Assembly (NCBI GenBank): GCA_024693365.1
Contig: JAILLF010000010.1
Coordinates: 124,001 to 188,000 of the forward strand
Direction of reading: 5' to 3'
DNA from: Acetatifactor sp.
Lineage (GTDB): Bacteria > Bacillota > Clostridia > Lachnospirales > Lachnospiraceae
DNA length: 64,000 nt
The notes below the pieces were generated by a model. That model worked only from the letters and a program-made list of their open reading frames with translations. It searched no databases and was not told the origin of the DNA. The translations under genes were made by a program, and so were the position numbers. Below, in pieces: positions 51,618 to 60,121 of the stretch. Positions within the stretch are counted from its first letter, which is position 1. Every line of letters starts with the position of its first letter.

Positions 51618-52910
51618 ATGTTTGTTGACAGAGCGAGAATTATCGTGAGAAGCGGAAAAGGCGGAGATGGTCACGTATCCTTCCGCAGGGAAAAATACGT
51701 TCCGGACGGCGGTCCTGACGGCGGTGACGGCGGCACGGGCGGAGACGTGATCTTTCAGGTTGACAAAGGCCTGAATACTTTAATTGACTTCAGACACGTT
51801 AGAAAGTATAAAGCAGGCGACGGTGAGGAAGGCGGCAAGAAGAATTGCCGCGGCAAAGACGGCGCTGACATTGTAATCAAGATTCCTGAAGGAACCGTCA
51901 TCAAAGAAGCCACAAGCGATAAGGTCATTGTTGACATGTCCGGCGACAATCAGAGAGTGGTTCTGTTAAAAGGAGGAAAGGGCGGCAACGGCAATCAGCA
52001 TTACGCAACGCCTACGATGCAGGCACCCAAATATGCGCAGCCTGGCCAACCCGCACAGGAATTGGAATTGACATTGGAATTAAAGGTAATTGCTGACGTT
52101 GGACTTGTTGGATTTCCGAACGTAGGAAAATCCACGTTGCTTTCCAGAGTGACGAATGCCAGACCGAAGATTGCCAATTATCATTTTACGACGCTGAGTC
52201 CCAATCTTGGCGTTGTGGATCTGGAGGGAGCCGGCGGATTTGTCATTGCTGACATTCCCGGATTGATCGAAGGCGCGTCGGAAGGCGTTGGCCTTGGTCA
52301 TGAATTCCTTCGTCACATTGAGCGCACAAAGGTGATCATTCACGTTGTGGATGCAGCGGGAACGGAAGAGCGTGACCCCATCGCCGACATTTATGCGATC
52401 AATAAGGAGTTGGAAGCCTATAATCCCCAGATTGCATCAAGGCCGCAGGTGATTGCAGCCAATAAGATGGATGCCATTTATGATGAGGATCGCGAGAAAG
52501 CGCTAAAGGCCATCAAGGATGAATTTGAACCGCAGGGGATCAAAGTGTTTCCCATTTCCGCAGTCAGCGGGGAAGGGCTTCAGGAGCTCTTGTATGAAGT
52601 AAATGAAATGCTTCATGGGATTGGCGAGGAAACGACCACGTTTGAGAGGGAATACTTCCCAGAGAGGCTTTCAGAGCTTGAAGGAGAGCCATACACGGTT
52701 TCGTATGATAAAGATGAGGACGAGTACGTCGTGGAAGGACCCAGAATTGAGAAGATGTTGGGATATACAAATCTGGACAGCGAAAAAGGGTTCCAATTCT
52801 TCCAAAAGTTCTTAAAGGAGAATGGTATCCTGGACGAGCTGGAAAAGCTTGGCATCAAGGACGGCGATACCGTAAGACTTTACGGACTGTCATTTGATTA
52901 TTATAAGTAG
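51618..52910 (+). CDS. obgE: Obg-family GTPase (CgtA)
   Basis: Essential GTPase in 50S subunit assembly and stress signalling. 430 residues in three parts: the glycine-rich Obg fold (residues 1-158, GKGGDGHVSFRREKYVPDGGPDGGDGG), the G domain (G1 GFPNVGKST, G3 DIPGL, G4 NKMD) and a C-terminal OCT domain (about 340-420, YTVSYDKDEDEYVVEGPRIEKML) found in Gram-positives. AAAGGAG precedes ATG. It follows rplU-prp-rpmA, the classical order. Confidence 0.97.
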   Translation: MFVDRARIIVRSGKGGDGHVSFRREKYVPDGGPDGGDGGTGGDVIFQVDKGLNTLIDFRHVRKYKAGDGEEGGKKNCRGKDGADIVIKIPEGTVIKEATSDKVIVDMSGDNQRVVLLKGGKGGNGNQHYATPTMQAPKYAQPGQPAQELELTLELKVIADVGLVGFPNVGKSTLLSRVTNARPKIANYHFTTLSPNLGVVDLEGAGGFVIADIPGLIEGASEGVGLGHEFLRHIERTKVIIHVVDAAGTEERDPIADIYAINKELEAYNPQIASRPQVIAANKMDAIYDEDREKALKAIKDEFEPQGIKVFPISAVSGEGLQELLYEVNEMLHGIGEETTTFEREYFPERLSELEGEPYTVSYDKDEDEYVVEGPRIEKMLGYTNLDSEKGFQFFQKFLKENGILDELEKLGIKDGDTVRLYGLSFDYYK

Positions 52911-52922
52911 GAGGCACAAGAA

Positions 52923-53210
52923 GTGACAAGTAAGCAAAGAGCATATTTGAAAAGCCTTGCAAGCAATTTGGATCCCGTTTTTCACGTAGGAAAATCCAGC
53001 CTTACGCCTGAGATCACGGAAGCCATTGCAGAGTGCTTTAACAATAATGAGCTGATCAAGGTAGCGGTTTTAAAGAATTGCATGGATGATCCCAGGGAGA
53101 TTGCGGAATACGTGGCGGACAGAACTCATTCCGAAGTCGTACAGGTAATTGGAAAGCGTTTTGTGTTATATAAGCCGTTTAAGGAGAATCCAAAGATCCT
53201 TCTTCCATAA
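52923..53210 (+). CDS. yhbY: YhbY-family CRM-domain RNA-binding protein
   Basis: A 95-residue single CRM domain thought to bind rRNA during 50S assembly. Conserved: LTSKQRAYLKSLA-type N terminus (TSKQRAYLKSLASNLDPVFHVGKSSLT) with the G-K-x-G-like VGKSSL loop, and a GKRFVLYKP C terminus. Starts with GTG 52923 after AGGAGG. In the obgE-yhbY-nadD-yqeK-rsfS cluster. Confidence 0.94.
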   Translation: MTSKQRAYLKSLASNLDPVFHVGKSSLTPEITEAIAECFNNNELIKVAVLKNCMDDPREIAEYVADRTHSEVVQVIGKRFVLYKPFKENPKILLP

Positions 53211-53265
53211 CACGTGAGACTGGCAATGGTTCTGCATTTGTTTGATTGGTTAAAGGAGTGATACC

Positions 53266-53871
53266 ATGGCAAAAATCGGCATTCTGGGTGGTTCTTTTCA
53301 TCCGTTTCATAATGGTCATTTAGCCTTAGGACAATATTGCCTGGATAAAAAACTGGTCAGTGAGGTTTGGTTTATTCCTACTGGCGTTTCCTATCTAAAA
53401 TCAGGTCAAAAAATGCTTTCAGGAGAAGAACGATTGCGTCTTGTGAACCTTGCAATTAAGGAACGGCCTAAAATGAAAGCGTTGGATATCGAGATCCGCC
53501 GTCCGGGAAACACATACACGGTGGATACCTTTCGTGAACTGCGAAAGGAATACCCGCAGCATGAGTTTTATTATATTATTGGTGCGGACTGTCTTTTTAG
53601 TATGGAGGATTGGTATCATGCGGAAGAATTGTTTCATGTCTGTAATCTTTTGGTCGCAAGACGTGATGGTAAGAGCCGCAGTGAAATGAGAAATAAGGCG
53701 AGAGAATTAAAGAACCGGTTTCATGCCAACGTTCACTTATTGGAATTCCGGGAGATGGAAATTTCATCTACCATAATCCGCCAAAGGATTAAGGAAGAAA
53801 AAAGCATTAGTGACCTGGTGCCGGTTGAACTCGCGAAAGAGATTAAGAAAAAAGGATATTTTAAGGAATAA
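53266..53871 (+). CDS. nadD: Nicotinate-nucleotide adenylyltransferase
   Basis: Makes deamido-NAD from nicotinate mononucleotide and ATP. 201 residues. The nucleotidyltransferase signature GGSFHPFHNGH (residues 7-17) and the ISSTIIRQRI motif near residue 165 are intact, with YYIIGADCLFSMEDWY and the NLLVARR segment between them. GGAGTG precedes ATG. Its stop is followed 2 bases later by yqeK. Confidence 0.96.
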   Translation: MAKIGILGGSFHPFHNGHLALGQYCLDKKLVSEVWFIPTGVSYLKSGQKMLSGEERLRLVNLAIKERPKMKALDIEIRRPGNTYTVDTFRELRKEYPQHEFYYIIGADCLFSMEDWYHAEELFHVCNLLVARRDGKSRSEMRNKARELKNRFHANVHLLEFREMEISSTIIRQRIKEEKSISDLVPVELAKEIKKKGYFKE

Positions 53872-53873
53872 TT

Positions 53874-54455
53874 ATGGCAAAAAAAGAGGATGATCTCTTT
53901 AAGAAGTTAACAAAAGCCATGGAGGAGACTCAGTCAGGAAAACGTTTTCAACATACGATCGGCGTCTCATATACGGCTGCCGCGATGGCGATGAGGTTTG
54001 GAACTGACGTGGACTTGGCAAGGCTGGCCGGGCTCCTGCACGATTGCGCAAAGAATCTGGAGGACGAAAAGCTTCTTAAAATCTGTGAAAGAAATGCATT
54101 ACCCGTATCAGATATTGAAAGTAGAAATCCATATTTATTACATGGTAAGGTTGGAGCGTATCTGGCAAAGGAAAAATATGAAGTTACGGATGATGACGTG
54201 CTGAATGCCATAAGCTGGCATACCACGGGAAGACCTTGCATGTCGGATTTGGAAAAGATTATATTTATAGCAGATTATATAGAGCCCAACCGGAAAAATG
54301 CTCCGAATTTGCAGGAGGTACGAAGACTGGCTTTTGAGGATTTGGATAAAGCCATGATCCGGATTTTGAAAGATACCATGGATTACTTAGAAGGCGGCGA
54401 GCGTGAGATTGATCCCATGACGCTGAAGACTTATGAATATTATTCTAAACAATAA
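53874..54455 (+). CDS. yqeK: HD-domain Ap4A hydrolase YqeK
   Basis: A 193-residue HD-superfamily phosphohydrolase; YqeK proteins split diadenosine tetraphosphate symmetrically into two ADP using an iron centre. Metal ligands: RFQHTIGVSYTA (His), GLLHDCAKN (HD), LLHGKVGAYLAKEKY and AISWHTTGRP, ending with IFIADYIEPNRK (Asp). The start is ATG 53874. The nadD-yqeK-rsfS order is conserved in Firmicutes. Confidence 0.94.
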   Translation: MAKKEDDLFKKLTKAMEETQSGKRFQHTIGVSYTAAAMAMRFGTDVDLARLAGLLHDCAKNLEDEKLLKICERNALPVSDIESRNPYLLHGKVGAYLAKEKYEVTDDDVLNAISWHTTGRPCMSDLEKIIFIADYIEPNRKNAPNLQEVRRLAFEDLDKAMIRILKDTMDYLEGGEREIDPMTLKTYEYYSKQ

Positions 54456-54465
54456 AGGAGGAAGC

Positions 54466-54822
54466 ATGGAACAGACTTCGATACAAATGGCTAATTTGGC
54501 AATTCAGGCGCTTGAGGATAAAAAGGCGGAAGACGTAAAGGTGATCGACATCAGCGAAGTCAGCGTCATTGCAGATTATTTTCTGATTGCAGGCGGCACT
54601 AACCCGAATCAGATCCGAGCAATGTGTGACAACGTTCAGGAGGTTTTGGGACGCGCAGGCTTTGAATGCAGACAAATTGAAGGATATGAAACCGCCAATT
54701 GGGTATTGATGGATTTTGGCGACGTGATCGTTCATATCTTCGATAAAGAGAATCGTCTCTTGTTTGATCTCGAGAGAATCTGGCGCGACGGTAAGATCAT
54801 GGAAGCAAAGGATCTGAAATAA
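54466..54822 (+). CDS. rsfS: Ribosome silencing factor RsfS
   Basis: A 118-residue protein that binds L14 and blocks subunit joining when nutrients are short. Family motifs: ALEDKKAEDVKVIDISEVSVIADYFLIAGGTNPNQIRAM, EGYETANWVLMDFGDVIVHIF and RLLFDLERIWRDGK. ATG 54466 has AAAGGAGG 6 bases upstream and overlaps the end of the yqeK operon region. Last gene of the cluster; terminator at 54909. Confidence 0.96.
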   Translation: MEQTSIQMANLAIQALEDKKAEDVKVIDISEVSVIADYFLIAGGTNPNQIRAMCDNVQEVLGRAGFECRQIEGYETANWVLMDFGDVIVHIFDKENRLLFDLERIWRDGKIMEAKDLK

Positions 54823-54908
54823 AGTACCCAAAACGGAAGAATGTCAAAGAAAAGGAATTACAACCAAAAAGTTCGGAAATAAAGAACTGAAATTAAAAAT
54901 GCAAATAA

Positions 54909-54940
54909 AAAAGGAGTCCGGGAAATCCCGAGCTCCTTTT
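54909..54940. terminator. Bidirectional intrinsic terminator
   Basis: AAAAGGAG (54909-54916) with CTCCTTTT (54933-54940), plus inner CGGG/CCCG, flanked by A-rich and T-rich runs. It ends rsfS on the plus strand and the DUF378 gene on the minus strand. Confidence 0.85.
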
Positions 54941-54947
54941 CCTTTTC

Positions 54948-55163
54948 TTACCATTTATTTCTTTCCTTGGACAGTCGCATATAAAAACTGAACAGATAGA
55001 TTCCGCACAGTCCAACGATGATATAAATGATTCTGGAGAACCAAGACATATCACCAAACAAAAATGCAACCAGGTCAAAACGGAAAATACCGATAAGCGC
55101 CCAGTTTAGTGCACCAACAATGGCAACCGTCAGGGCAGTAGCGTCCAAAAACTTATTTTCCAT
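54948..55163 (-). CDS. DUF378-family small membrane protein
   Basis: A 71-residue protein with two helices: about residues 7-27 (ALTVAIVGALNWALIGIFRFD, containing the characteristic GALNWALIG motif) and 40-62 (SRIIYIIVGLCGIYLFSFYM). These features define DUF378; no function is known. GAGGAG sits just before ATG 55163 with short spacing. Monocistronic on the minus strand. Confidence 0.85.
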   Translation of the reverse strand: MENKFLDATALTVAIVGALNWALIGIFRFDLVAFLFGDMSWFSRIIYIIVGLCGIYLFSFYMRLSKERNKW

Positions 55164-55286
55164 CGCTCCTCGTTTCCGCGCTTCCTTTCAGCGCCAAATA
55201 AATGTGATGCAAAGCGTGTTCGCTAAGCAATATCAGTATGGACGCGAAAGGAAAAAATTATACGGAAACAATGCGATTCAATCAAT

Positions 55287-55904
55287 TTAACGGTAGAAAC
55301 GGAATACGCCAAATACCTTTCCCATGATCTTGCAGTCATCAACGATGATGGGATCCATGGAATCATTTTCCGGCTGTAGTCTAATATGTCCTTTTTCTTT
55401 ATAAAACGTCTTTACGGTTGCAGAATCATCGATGAGTGCAACAACAATCTCACCATTTCTCGCCGTATCACAGCAATGAACTAATATGCGGTCCCCGTCA
55501 AAAATGCCAACGTTGATCATGGAATCACCGCGAACGTTCAACATAAAGGAATCACCGCGCGGAACGCGATCCGCCGGGACGGGGAAGTAATCCTGAATGT
55601 TTTCCTCTGCCAAGATCGGCTGTCCGGCTGCAACGTTACCTACAACGGGAATGCTAACCATTTCCGTGCGGACCATCTGGAAGCTGTCGTCACAGATCTC
55701 AATGGCACGGGGCTTTGTGGGATCCCTGCGGATGTAACCGTTTTTCTCAAGCGTCTCCAAATGAGAGTGAACGGAAGAAGTGGATTTTAAGTTTACGGTT
55801 TCGCATATTTCGCGTACGGTAGGCGGGTATCCTTTTTTTAGAATTTCATCCTTAATATAATTCAAAATTTCAGATTGCTTGTTCGTAATCTTTCCATATC
55901 CCAT
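55287..55904 (-). CDS. lexA: SOS repressor LexA
   Basis: A 205-residue SOS repressor that cleaves itself when RecA filaments form on single-stranded DNA. N-terminal winged helix (residues 1-65, [33 protein letters not shown]). The C-terminal S24 peptidase shows the A93-G94 cleavage site in NVAAGQPIL, catalytic S128 (RGDSMI) and K165 (ATVKTF). GGGAGG lies upstream of ATG 55904. It is divergent from a YneA-like gene, exactly as in Bacillus, with LexA boxes in the gap. Confidence 0.97.
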   Translation of the reverse strand: MGYGKITNKQSEILNYIKDEILKKGYPPTVREICETVNLKSTSSVHSHLETLEKNGYIRRDPTKPRAIEICDDSFQMVRTEMVSIPVVGNVAAGQPILAEENIQDYFPVPADRVPRGDSFMLNVRGDSMINVGIFDGDRILVHCCDTARNGEIVVALIDDSATVKTFYKEKGHIRLQPENDSMDPIIVDDCKIMGKVFGVFRFYR

Positions 55905-55952
55905 TTCATTTTCCTCCCATATGGACAGCTTTCAGGAACTGTTTACGAAGTT

Positions 55953-55981
55953 ATTATAACACGTATGTTTTGAAAAAGCAA
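55953..55981 (-). promoter_or_regulatory. lexA promoter
   Basis: On the minus strand TTGCTT (55976-55981), a 17-base spacer and TATAAT (55953-55958). A degenerate LexA-like site (10 of 12 bases) lies at 55980-55991, touching the -35 box. Confidence 0.75.
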
Positions 55982-55993
55982 ACATATATTCCC

Positions 55994-56067
55994 GAAATTA
56001 TGTTCGATTTTTGTATTGACAAAAGAATGTATGTTCGATATAATGCAAATATAGAGAACAACTGTTC
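55994..56067. promoter_or_regulatory. LexA (SOS) operator cluster between lexA and yneA-like gene
   Basis: The GAAC-N4-GTTC pattern appears perfectly at 56056-56067, and with one mismatch at 56025-56036 (inside the promoter spacer) and at 55994-56005. Together they flank and overlap the plus-strand promoter. Confidence 0.88.
56016..56044 (+). promoter_or_regulatory. SOS promoter of the YneA-like gene
   Basis: A consensus promoter: TTGACA (56016-56021), 17 bases, TATAAT (56039-56044). One LexA box lies in the spacer and one just after the -10, so it is strong but tightly repressible. Confidence 0.9.
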
Positions 56068-56101
56068 GATTTATTCGCCAATGGCGAGAGGAGAATGAGA
56101 A

Positions 56102-56491
56102 ATGAAACAGAATCAGAATTTATCATATGAAGAAAGAAGAAAGGAGATCTTTAGGAATCAACGGGCGCGTAAGATTCGCAGGCAAAGAATGCACGTGGCA
56201 TTTAGCTTTGTTGTTGCGGCAATCTCTTTTGTGGCAGTATTTTTTATCTTTTCCGCAAGCAGTAAGGCAGAATCCAAGGATCAGAAATATAAATATTATA
56301 CCAGCATTAGCGTAGAATATGGCGATACGCTTTGGTCAATTGCAAGCGATTACATGGATGAAGAATTTTACGATCGTTTATCTTACGTTCAGGAAGTAAA
56401 AAGCATCAATCACATCCATGATGAAAATGATATCATAGCCGGAAAGATGCTAATTGTTCCCTATTATTCAACTAAATACGTTTCTGATTGA
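56102..56491 (+). CDS. YneA-like SOS cell-division suppressor, LysM protein
   Basis: A 129-residue protein with a basic cytoplasmic N terminus (about 30 residues, RRKEIFRNQRARKIRRQRM), one transmembrane helix (31-51) and an extracytoplasmic LysM domain (about 66-116, ISVEYGDTLWSIASDYM ... GKMLIVPYY). This layout, the LexA boxes and the divergent position next to lexA match YneA of Bacillus, which delays septation during the SOS response. Sequence similarity outside LysM looks low, so the role is inferred from layout and regulation. GAGAGGAGAATG-type site precedes ATG. The last 28 bases overlap the convergent ttcA 3' end. Confidence 0.82.
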   Translation: MKQNQNLSYEERRKEIFRNQRARKIRRQRMHVAFSFVVAAISFVAVFFIFSASSKAESKDQKYKYYTSISVEYGDTLWSIASDYMDEEFYDRLSYVQEVKSINHIHDENDIIAGKMLIVPYYSTKYVSD

Positions 56492-57228
56492 GTATCTGAC
56501 GGGGCATCGGTAAAGGGTTGCCATCCTTGCAGGTTTCCGCTTTGAATCGCCGTAAACATGCGATTTTTAACGCCTGGATTTTCTTGATTTAACTGTTTTA
56601 GCAAATCTTTAACGTATTGTCTTTTCGTATATCCGTCAGTCGGACATGCACTTTTTACTACCGGAACGTTATTTTTATTTACAAAACCGATTACGTCAGC
56701 TTCATTCAAGTATGCCAAAGGTCTGATCACGGTTAAGTCCATTCGATCCAAGTAGGTAACCGGCGCAAACGTGTGGAAGCGTCCTTCAAAAATGAGCGAC
56801 ATCATCATTGTTTCCACAATGTCGTCCTTATGATGGGCATACGCGATTTTATTGCATCCCAATTCCTTGGCGATGGTATTTAATGCGCCCTTTCTCATTT
56901 TGGCGCATAAAGAGCATGGATTGGTTTCTTTACGGTCCTCAAATATAATTTTGGCAATCTCTGTCGGTACAATCCGGTATTCAATTTTTCTTTTCTCACA
57001 TAATTCCACGATTTTATCTAAATTCACGTTATGAAAGCCTAAATCAACGGTAATGGCGCAAATTTCAAATTTTTTGGGATAAAAGAAGCGGAGAGAATGC
57101 AACGCTTCCAATAACGTTAAACTGTCTTTTCCGCCAGATATGCCAATGGCAATCTTGTCTCCGTCTTCGATCATGTGATAGTCATCAACGGCTTTTCTAA
57201 CGCGACTAAGCAATTGTTGTAATTTCAT
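56464..57228 (-). CDS. ttcA: tRNA 2-thiocytidine biosynthesis protein TtcA-like
   Basis: ATP-dependent PP-loop enzyme that thiolates cytidine-32 in tRNA. 254 residues. The PP-loop S31-GGKDS-36 is intact; iron-sulfur cysteines appear as PCSLC (near residue 96) and a later Cys in KSACPTDG. ICAITVDLGFHN, NKIAYAHHKDDIVETMMMSL and FAPVTYLDRMDLTVIRPL are typical of the family. Related thiolases (e.g. TtuA-like) cannot be fully excluded. The 3' end overlaps the YneA-like gene by 28 bases tail to tail. Confidence 0.88.
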   Translation of the reverse strand: MKLQQLLSRVRKAVDDYHMIEDGDKIAIGISGGKDSLTLLEALHSLRFFYPKKFEICAITVDLGFHNVNLDKIVELCEKRKIEYRIVPTEIAKIIFEDRKETNPCSLCAKMRKGALNTIAKELGCNKIAYAHHKDDIVETMMMSLIFEGRFHTFAPVTYLDRMDLTVIRPLAYLNEADVIGFVNKNNVPVVKSACPTDGYTKRQYVKDLLKQLNQENPGVKNRMFTAIQSGNLQGWQPFTDAPSDTQSETYLVE

Positions 57229-57337
57229 GGCATCTGGTCCTTTCTTCTTATTTGCTCTATTTTATCTTATTTTCTCACGCCTAACAATACGTGATTCTTA
57301 GAAATTTACTGAAATTTACTTAATTTTTTTATATTAC

Positions 57338-57366
57338 TTGTTTAATTCAGTAATTCGATGTATGAT
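57338..57366 (+). promoter_or_regulatory. Promoter of the AI-2E family transporter
   Basis: TTGTTT (57338-57343), a 17-base spacer and TATGAT (57361-57366). A tandem GAAATTTACT pair (57301-57320) lies just upstream. Confidence 0.7.
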
Positions 57367-57407
57367 AATTTATAGATGCGTTAAGACCTTTTGCGGGGTG
57401 GGAGAGT

Positions 57408-58853
57408 ATGAAGAAATGGAATTGGAATAACAAGTACATAGGATGGGGCATAACCGCATTTCTTGTGATTACAGCCAGCCTGGGAGTATATTATCTTATG
57501 TTTCATTCTTCCAGGCTTTTTGAGAACATAAGCCGAATTTTTAATATCCTAATGCCGGTAATGTTTGGTTTGATCATTGCGTATCTGTTAACTCCTGTAT
57601 TGGACTATTTCGAAATCCGCATTTTTACGCCTTTGTGTGATAAGGTGAAATGGAAGAAATCAGCCGGAAGAAGCGGAATCATTCGCATCTTTTGCATTCT
57701 TCTTACGTTAGCATTATTCTTTGCGTTGATCTATGAATTATTCTATATGTTGATTTCTCAAATTGTACCAAGTGTAATCAACATAGCCAATAATTTTGAC
57801 ACTTACGTGGAAAACGTTACAAAATGGCTGAATAAACTGTTGGAAGATAATCCAATGCTGCGTGAAAATGCAAATCTGATTATCGAAAGATATTCGACGG
57901 AATTGAATGATTGGTTCAATACAAACGTACTTGCAAAAACCACGGACATCCTCAAAGCTGTTTCTTTAAGCGTTCTTGGAAGCATCAAAGTACTTTGGAA
58001 TTTAATCATAGGAATCATCATTTCCGTTTACGTTATGATCAACAAGGAAAAATTTGCCGGACAATTCAAGAAAATTGTTTTTGCAACGCATGACGTAAAC
58101 AATGCCAATATTATCATTAACAACGTGAAGTTTACCCACAGAACCTTTGGCGGATTTATCGGTGGGAAAGTACTGGATTCCATCATCATTGGTTTGCTTT
58201 GTTTTATTGGCACGACAATCATGAAAATGCCATATGCAACGTTGATCAGTTTGATCATAGGGGTGACAAACGTAATTCCTTTCTTTGGACCGTACTTGGG
58301 TGCGATTCCTTCCATTTTCCTTATTTTTGTCGTAGATCCCATGCATCCCTTAAATTGCGTATATTTTGCAATATTTATTTTGATATTACAGCAATTTGAC
58401 GGTAATTTCCTTGGACCGTTGATTTTAGGAGACTCAACTGGATTGTCCGGTTTCTGGGTGATTTTCTCCATTACGTTTTTTGGAGGACTATGGGGAATTG
58501 TCGGAATGATCATTGGCGTACCATTATTTGCCGTTATCTATGCCGCCATCAAGTCTGTCATAGAAATGAAGCTTCGAAAAAAAGAACTGCCAACGGATTC
58601 CGAGCTATACACCTATGTCTGCGCCATTGATGACAAAGGCATGCATACTTACGTACCTGAAGGAAAACAAAATACAAAACACAAAGAAGTTTATCAATTT
58701 GGTCAGCAATTTATCAGCGATTCATCAGAAGTCATTACCGGTGATTTCATGACGAAACATACCATTAGAAAAACTGAAAAGAAATCTGATAAAAAGAAAA
58801 CCGTACAGGGATCAATTCATGATTCCCAAAAAGATGATTCTAAAAATGTCTAA
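57408..58853 (+). CDS. AI-2E family transporter (UPF0118/PerM-like)
   Basis: A 481-residue membrane protein of the AI-2 exporter superfamily. About eight helices; key parts are FNILMPVMFGLIIAYLLTPVLDYFE, FIGGKVLDSIIIGLLCFIG and the GVTNVIPFFGPYLGAIPSIFLI motif, with LGDSTGLSGFWVIFSITFFGGLWGIVGMIIGVPLFAVIY at the end. A charged cytoplasmic tail of about 90 residues follows. Members include AI-2 exporters, sodium/proton antiporters and permeases of unknown cargo, so the substrate is open. GGGGTGGGAG precedes ATG. Confidence 0.9.
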   Translation: MKKWNWNNKYIGWGITAFLVITASLGVYYLMFHSSRLFENISRIFNILMPVMFGLIIAYLLTPVLDYFEIRIFTPLCDKVKWKKSAGRSGIIRIFCILLTLALFFALIYELFYMLISQIVPSVINIANNFDTYVENVTKWLNKLLEDNPMLRENANLIIERYSTELNDWFNTNVLAKTTDILKAVSLSVLGSIKVLWNLIIGIIISVYVMINKEKFAGQFKKIVFATHDVNNANIIINNVKFTHRTFGGFIGGKVLDSIIIGLLCFIGTTIMKMPYATLISLIIGVTNVIPFFGPYLGAIPSIFLIFVVDPMHPLNCVYFAIFILILQQFDGNFLGPLILGDSTGLSGFWVIFSITFFGGLWGIVGMIIGVPLFAVIYAAIKSVIEMKLRKKELPTDSELYTYVCAIDDKGMHTYVPEGKQNTKHKEVYQFGQQFISDSSEVITGDFMTKHTIRKTEKKSDKKKTVQGSIHDSQKDDSKNV

Positions 58854-58877
58854 TCATAATTGATTTGACTATGCCTG

Positions 58878-58906
58878 AACGCTAATCCTGAAGGAAGAGC
58901 GTTTTT
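58878..58906 (+). terminator. Intrinsic terminator after the AI-2E transporter
   Basis: AACGCT (58878-58883) pairs with AGCGTT (58898-58903), with inner TCCT/AGGA, followed by TTT. Confidence 0.75.
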
Positions 58907-58919
58907 GGTCCAAACGTAA

Positions 58920-58949
58920 CTCTTCGGAAAATGCTGATTTTCCGAAGAG
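58920..58949. repeat. Perfect inverted repeat upstream of tyrosine recombinase
   Basis: CTCTTCGGAAAAT (58920-58932) and ATTTTCCGAAGAG (58937-58949) are exact reverse complements, separated by GCTG. It is followed by ACAATAAGG, so there is no T run for a terminator. It lies 67 bases before the recombinase start and could be a binding or crossover site for it. Confidence 0.65.
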
Positions 58950-59016
58950 AACAATAAGGATTTTAGCCCTGAGAGTACTTATAATCAATCATCAGCCGCA
59001 TCTGGAGCATTTTTTC

Positions 59017-60045
59017 ATGAAAGAAAAAAAATCAAATACACAAACTTTATATGAACTTGTAGATTGTCTTCCTGAGTTTTGCAAAGGTTATTTGATTGTC
59101 AGAGCAAACGACAGGGGGATAAATACTAGAATTGGATATGCAAGAAATCTGAAAACGTTTTTTGAGTATGTGATTAAAAACATACCTGTTTTCATTGGTA
59201 AATCAGTAAAAGACGTGACACCCGTGGACATGGGCAAATTAACCGTTGAAGATATTGATCTATTTATAGGAATATATTCTGAAAGTCATGAAAAACCCAC
59301 CATAGCACGCATGAAATCATCTATTTCATCCATGTATAATTATTTGGCGAATACTTTGCGTGCAATTTCCTATAATCCTGTATTGGGCGTTCAGCGCGTT
59401 GACGTGCCCAAGAAGGATTACGTTGTATACTTAAACCTTCAGGAACAGGAAAAATTACTAAATACAATTATTTATGGTACGGGACTTACGGAACGCGAAA
59501 AATCTTTACACAGTCGATACGTTAAACGTGACTTGGCCATGGTATTTTTGCTTTTGGATACGGGACTTCGTGCTGCGGAGCTTCAAGGCGCCGACAACCG
59601 TGACGTTGACCTGTCAGAATGCAGCATCATTGTTACCAGAAAAGGCGGATCCATTAATAAAGTTTATTTTTCCGATGAAGCTGCGGAATACTTAAGGGAT
59701 TATTTGCAGGAAAAAGAACAAAATCTTGCCATGTATAATGGACCTGCGGATCCACTGATCATTTCGGAAAAAGGTACAAGACTTACGGTACGGCAATATG
59801 AAAATATTGTTCCAAAATACGTAAATGCCGCGCTGCCTGAGCGTTATGGCACGATCAATTGCCATAAATTGAGATCCAGCTTTGCCATGGAATTCTACAT
59901 GCGAGATCCCAAGGACGGCGGTCATGACATCTTGGCCTTGCAAAACCGCATGAATCATAAACGCCTGGAAACCACGAACATCTATGCCAAGGCGGCCAAT
60001 AACGTATCGAAGGAAACCCGGAATTGGCGAAAAAGCACGCAATGA
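59017..60045 (+). CDS. Solitary tyrosine recombinase/integrase
   Basis: A 342-residue site-specific recombinase. An N-terminal core-binding (SAM-like) domain spans about residues 15-125 and the catalytic domain about 135-335. Catalytic residues visible: R185 (DTGLRAAEL), a beta-hairpin lysine at about 209-215, H283 and R286 (CHKLRSS), H314 (MNHKRLE) and nucleophile Y323 (TNIYAK). GGAG lies 9 bases before ATG. No excisionase, attachment-site tRNA or phage gene is adjacent, and it lies between housekeeping genes, so a chromosomal role is possible. It is longer than XerC/XerD (about 300), and neither is assigned. Confidence 0.88.
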   Translation: MKEKKSNTQTLYELVDCLPEFCKGYLIVRANDRGINTRIGYARNLKTFFEYVIKNIPVFIGKSVKDVTPVDMGKLTVEDIDLFIGIYSESHEKPTIARMKSSISSMYNYLANTLRAISYNPVLGVQRVDVPKKDYVVYLNLQEQEKLLNTIIYGTGLTEREKSLHSRYVKRDLAMVFLLLDTGLRAAELQGADNRDVDLSECSIIVTRKGGSINKVYFSDEAAEYLRDYLQEKEQNLAMYNGPADPLIISEKGTRLTVRQYENIVPKYVNAALPERYGTINCHKLRSSFAMEFYMRDPKDGGHDILALQNRMNHKRLETTNIYAKAANNVSKETRNWRKSTQ

Positions 60046-60121
60046 CGATCCCAATAAAACAATAATAATAGAAACCTTATATAAACCATAATAAAACCCT
60101 AATAAAACCCAAATAAGAATA

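Noticed and set aside
59017..60045. Recombinase as evidence of a prophage or integrative element
   Set aside because: No phage, plasmid-transfer or excisionase genes, no tRNA and no flanking direct repeats are visible; neighbours are core genes.
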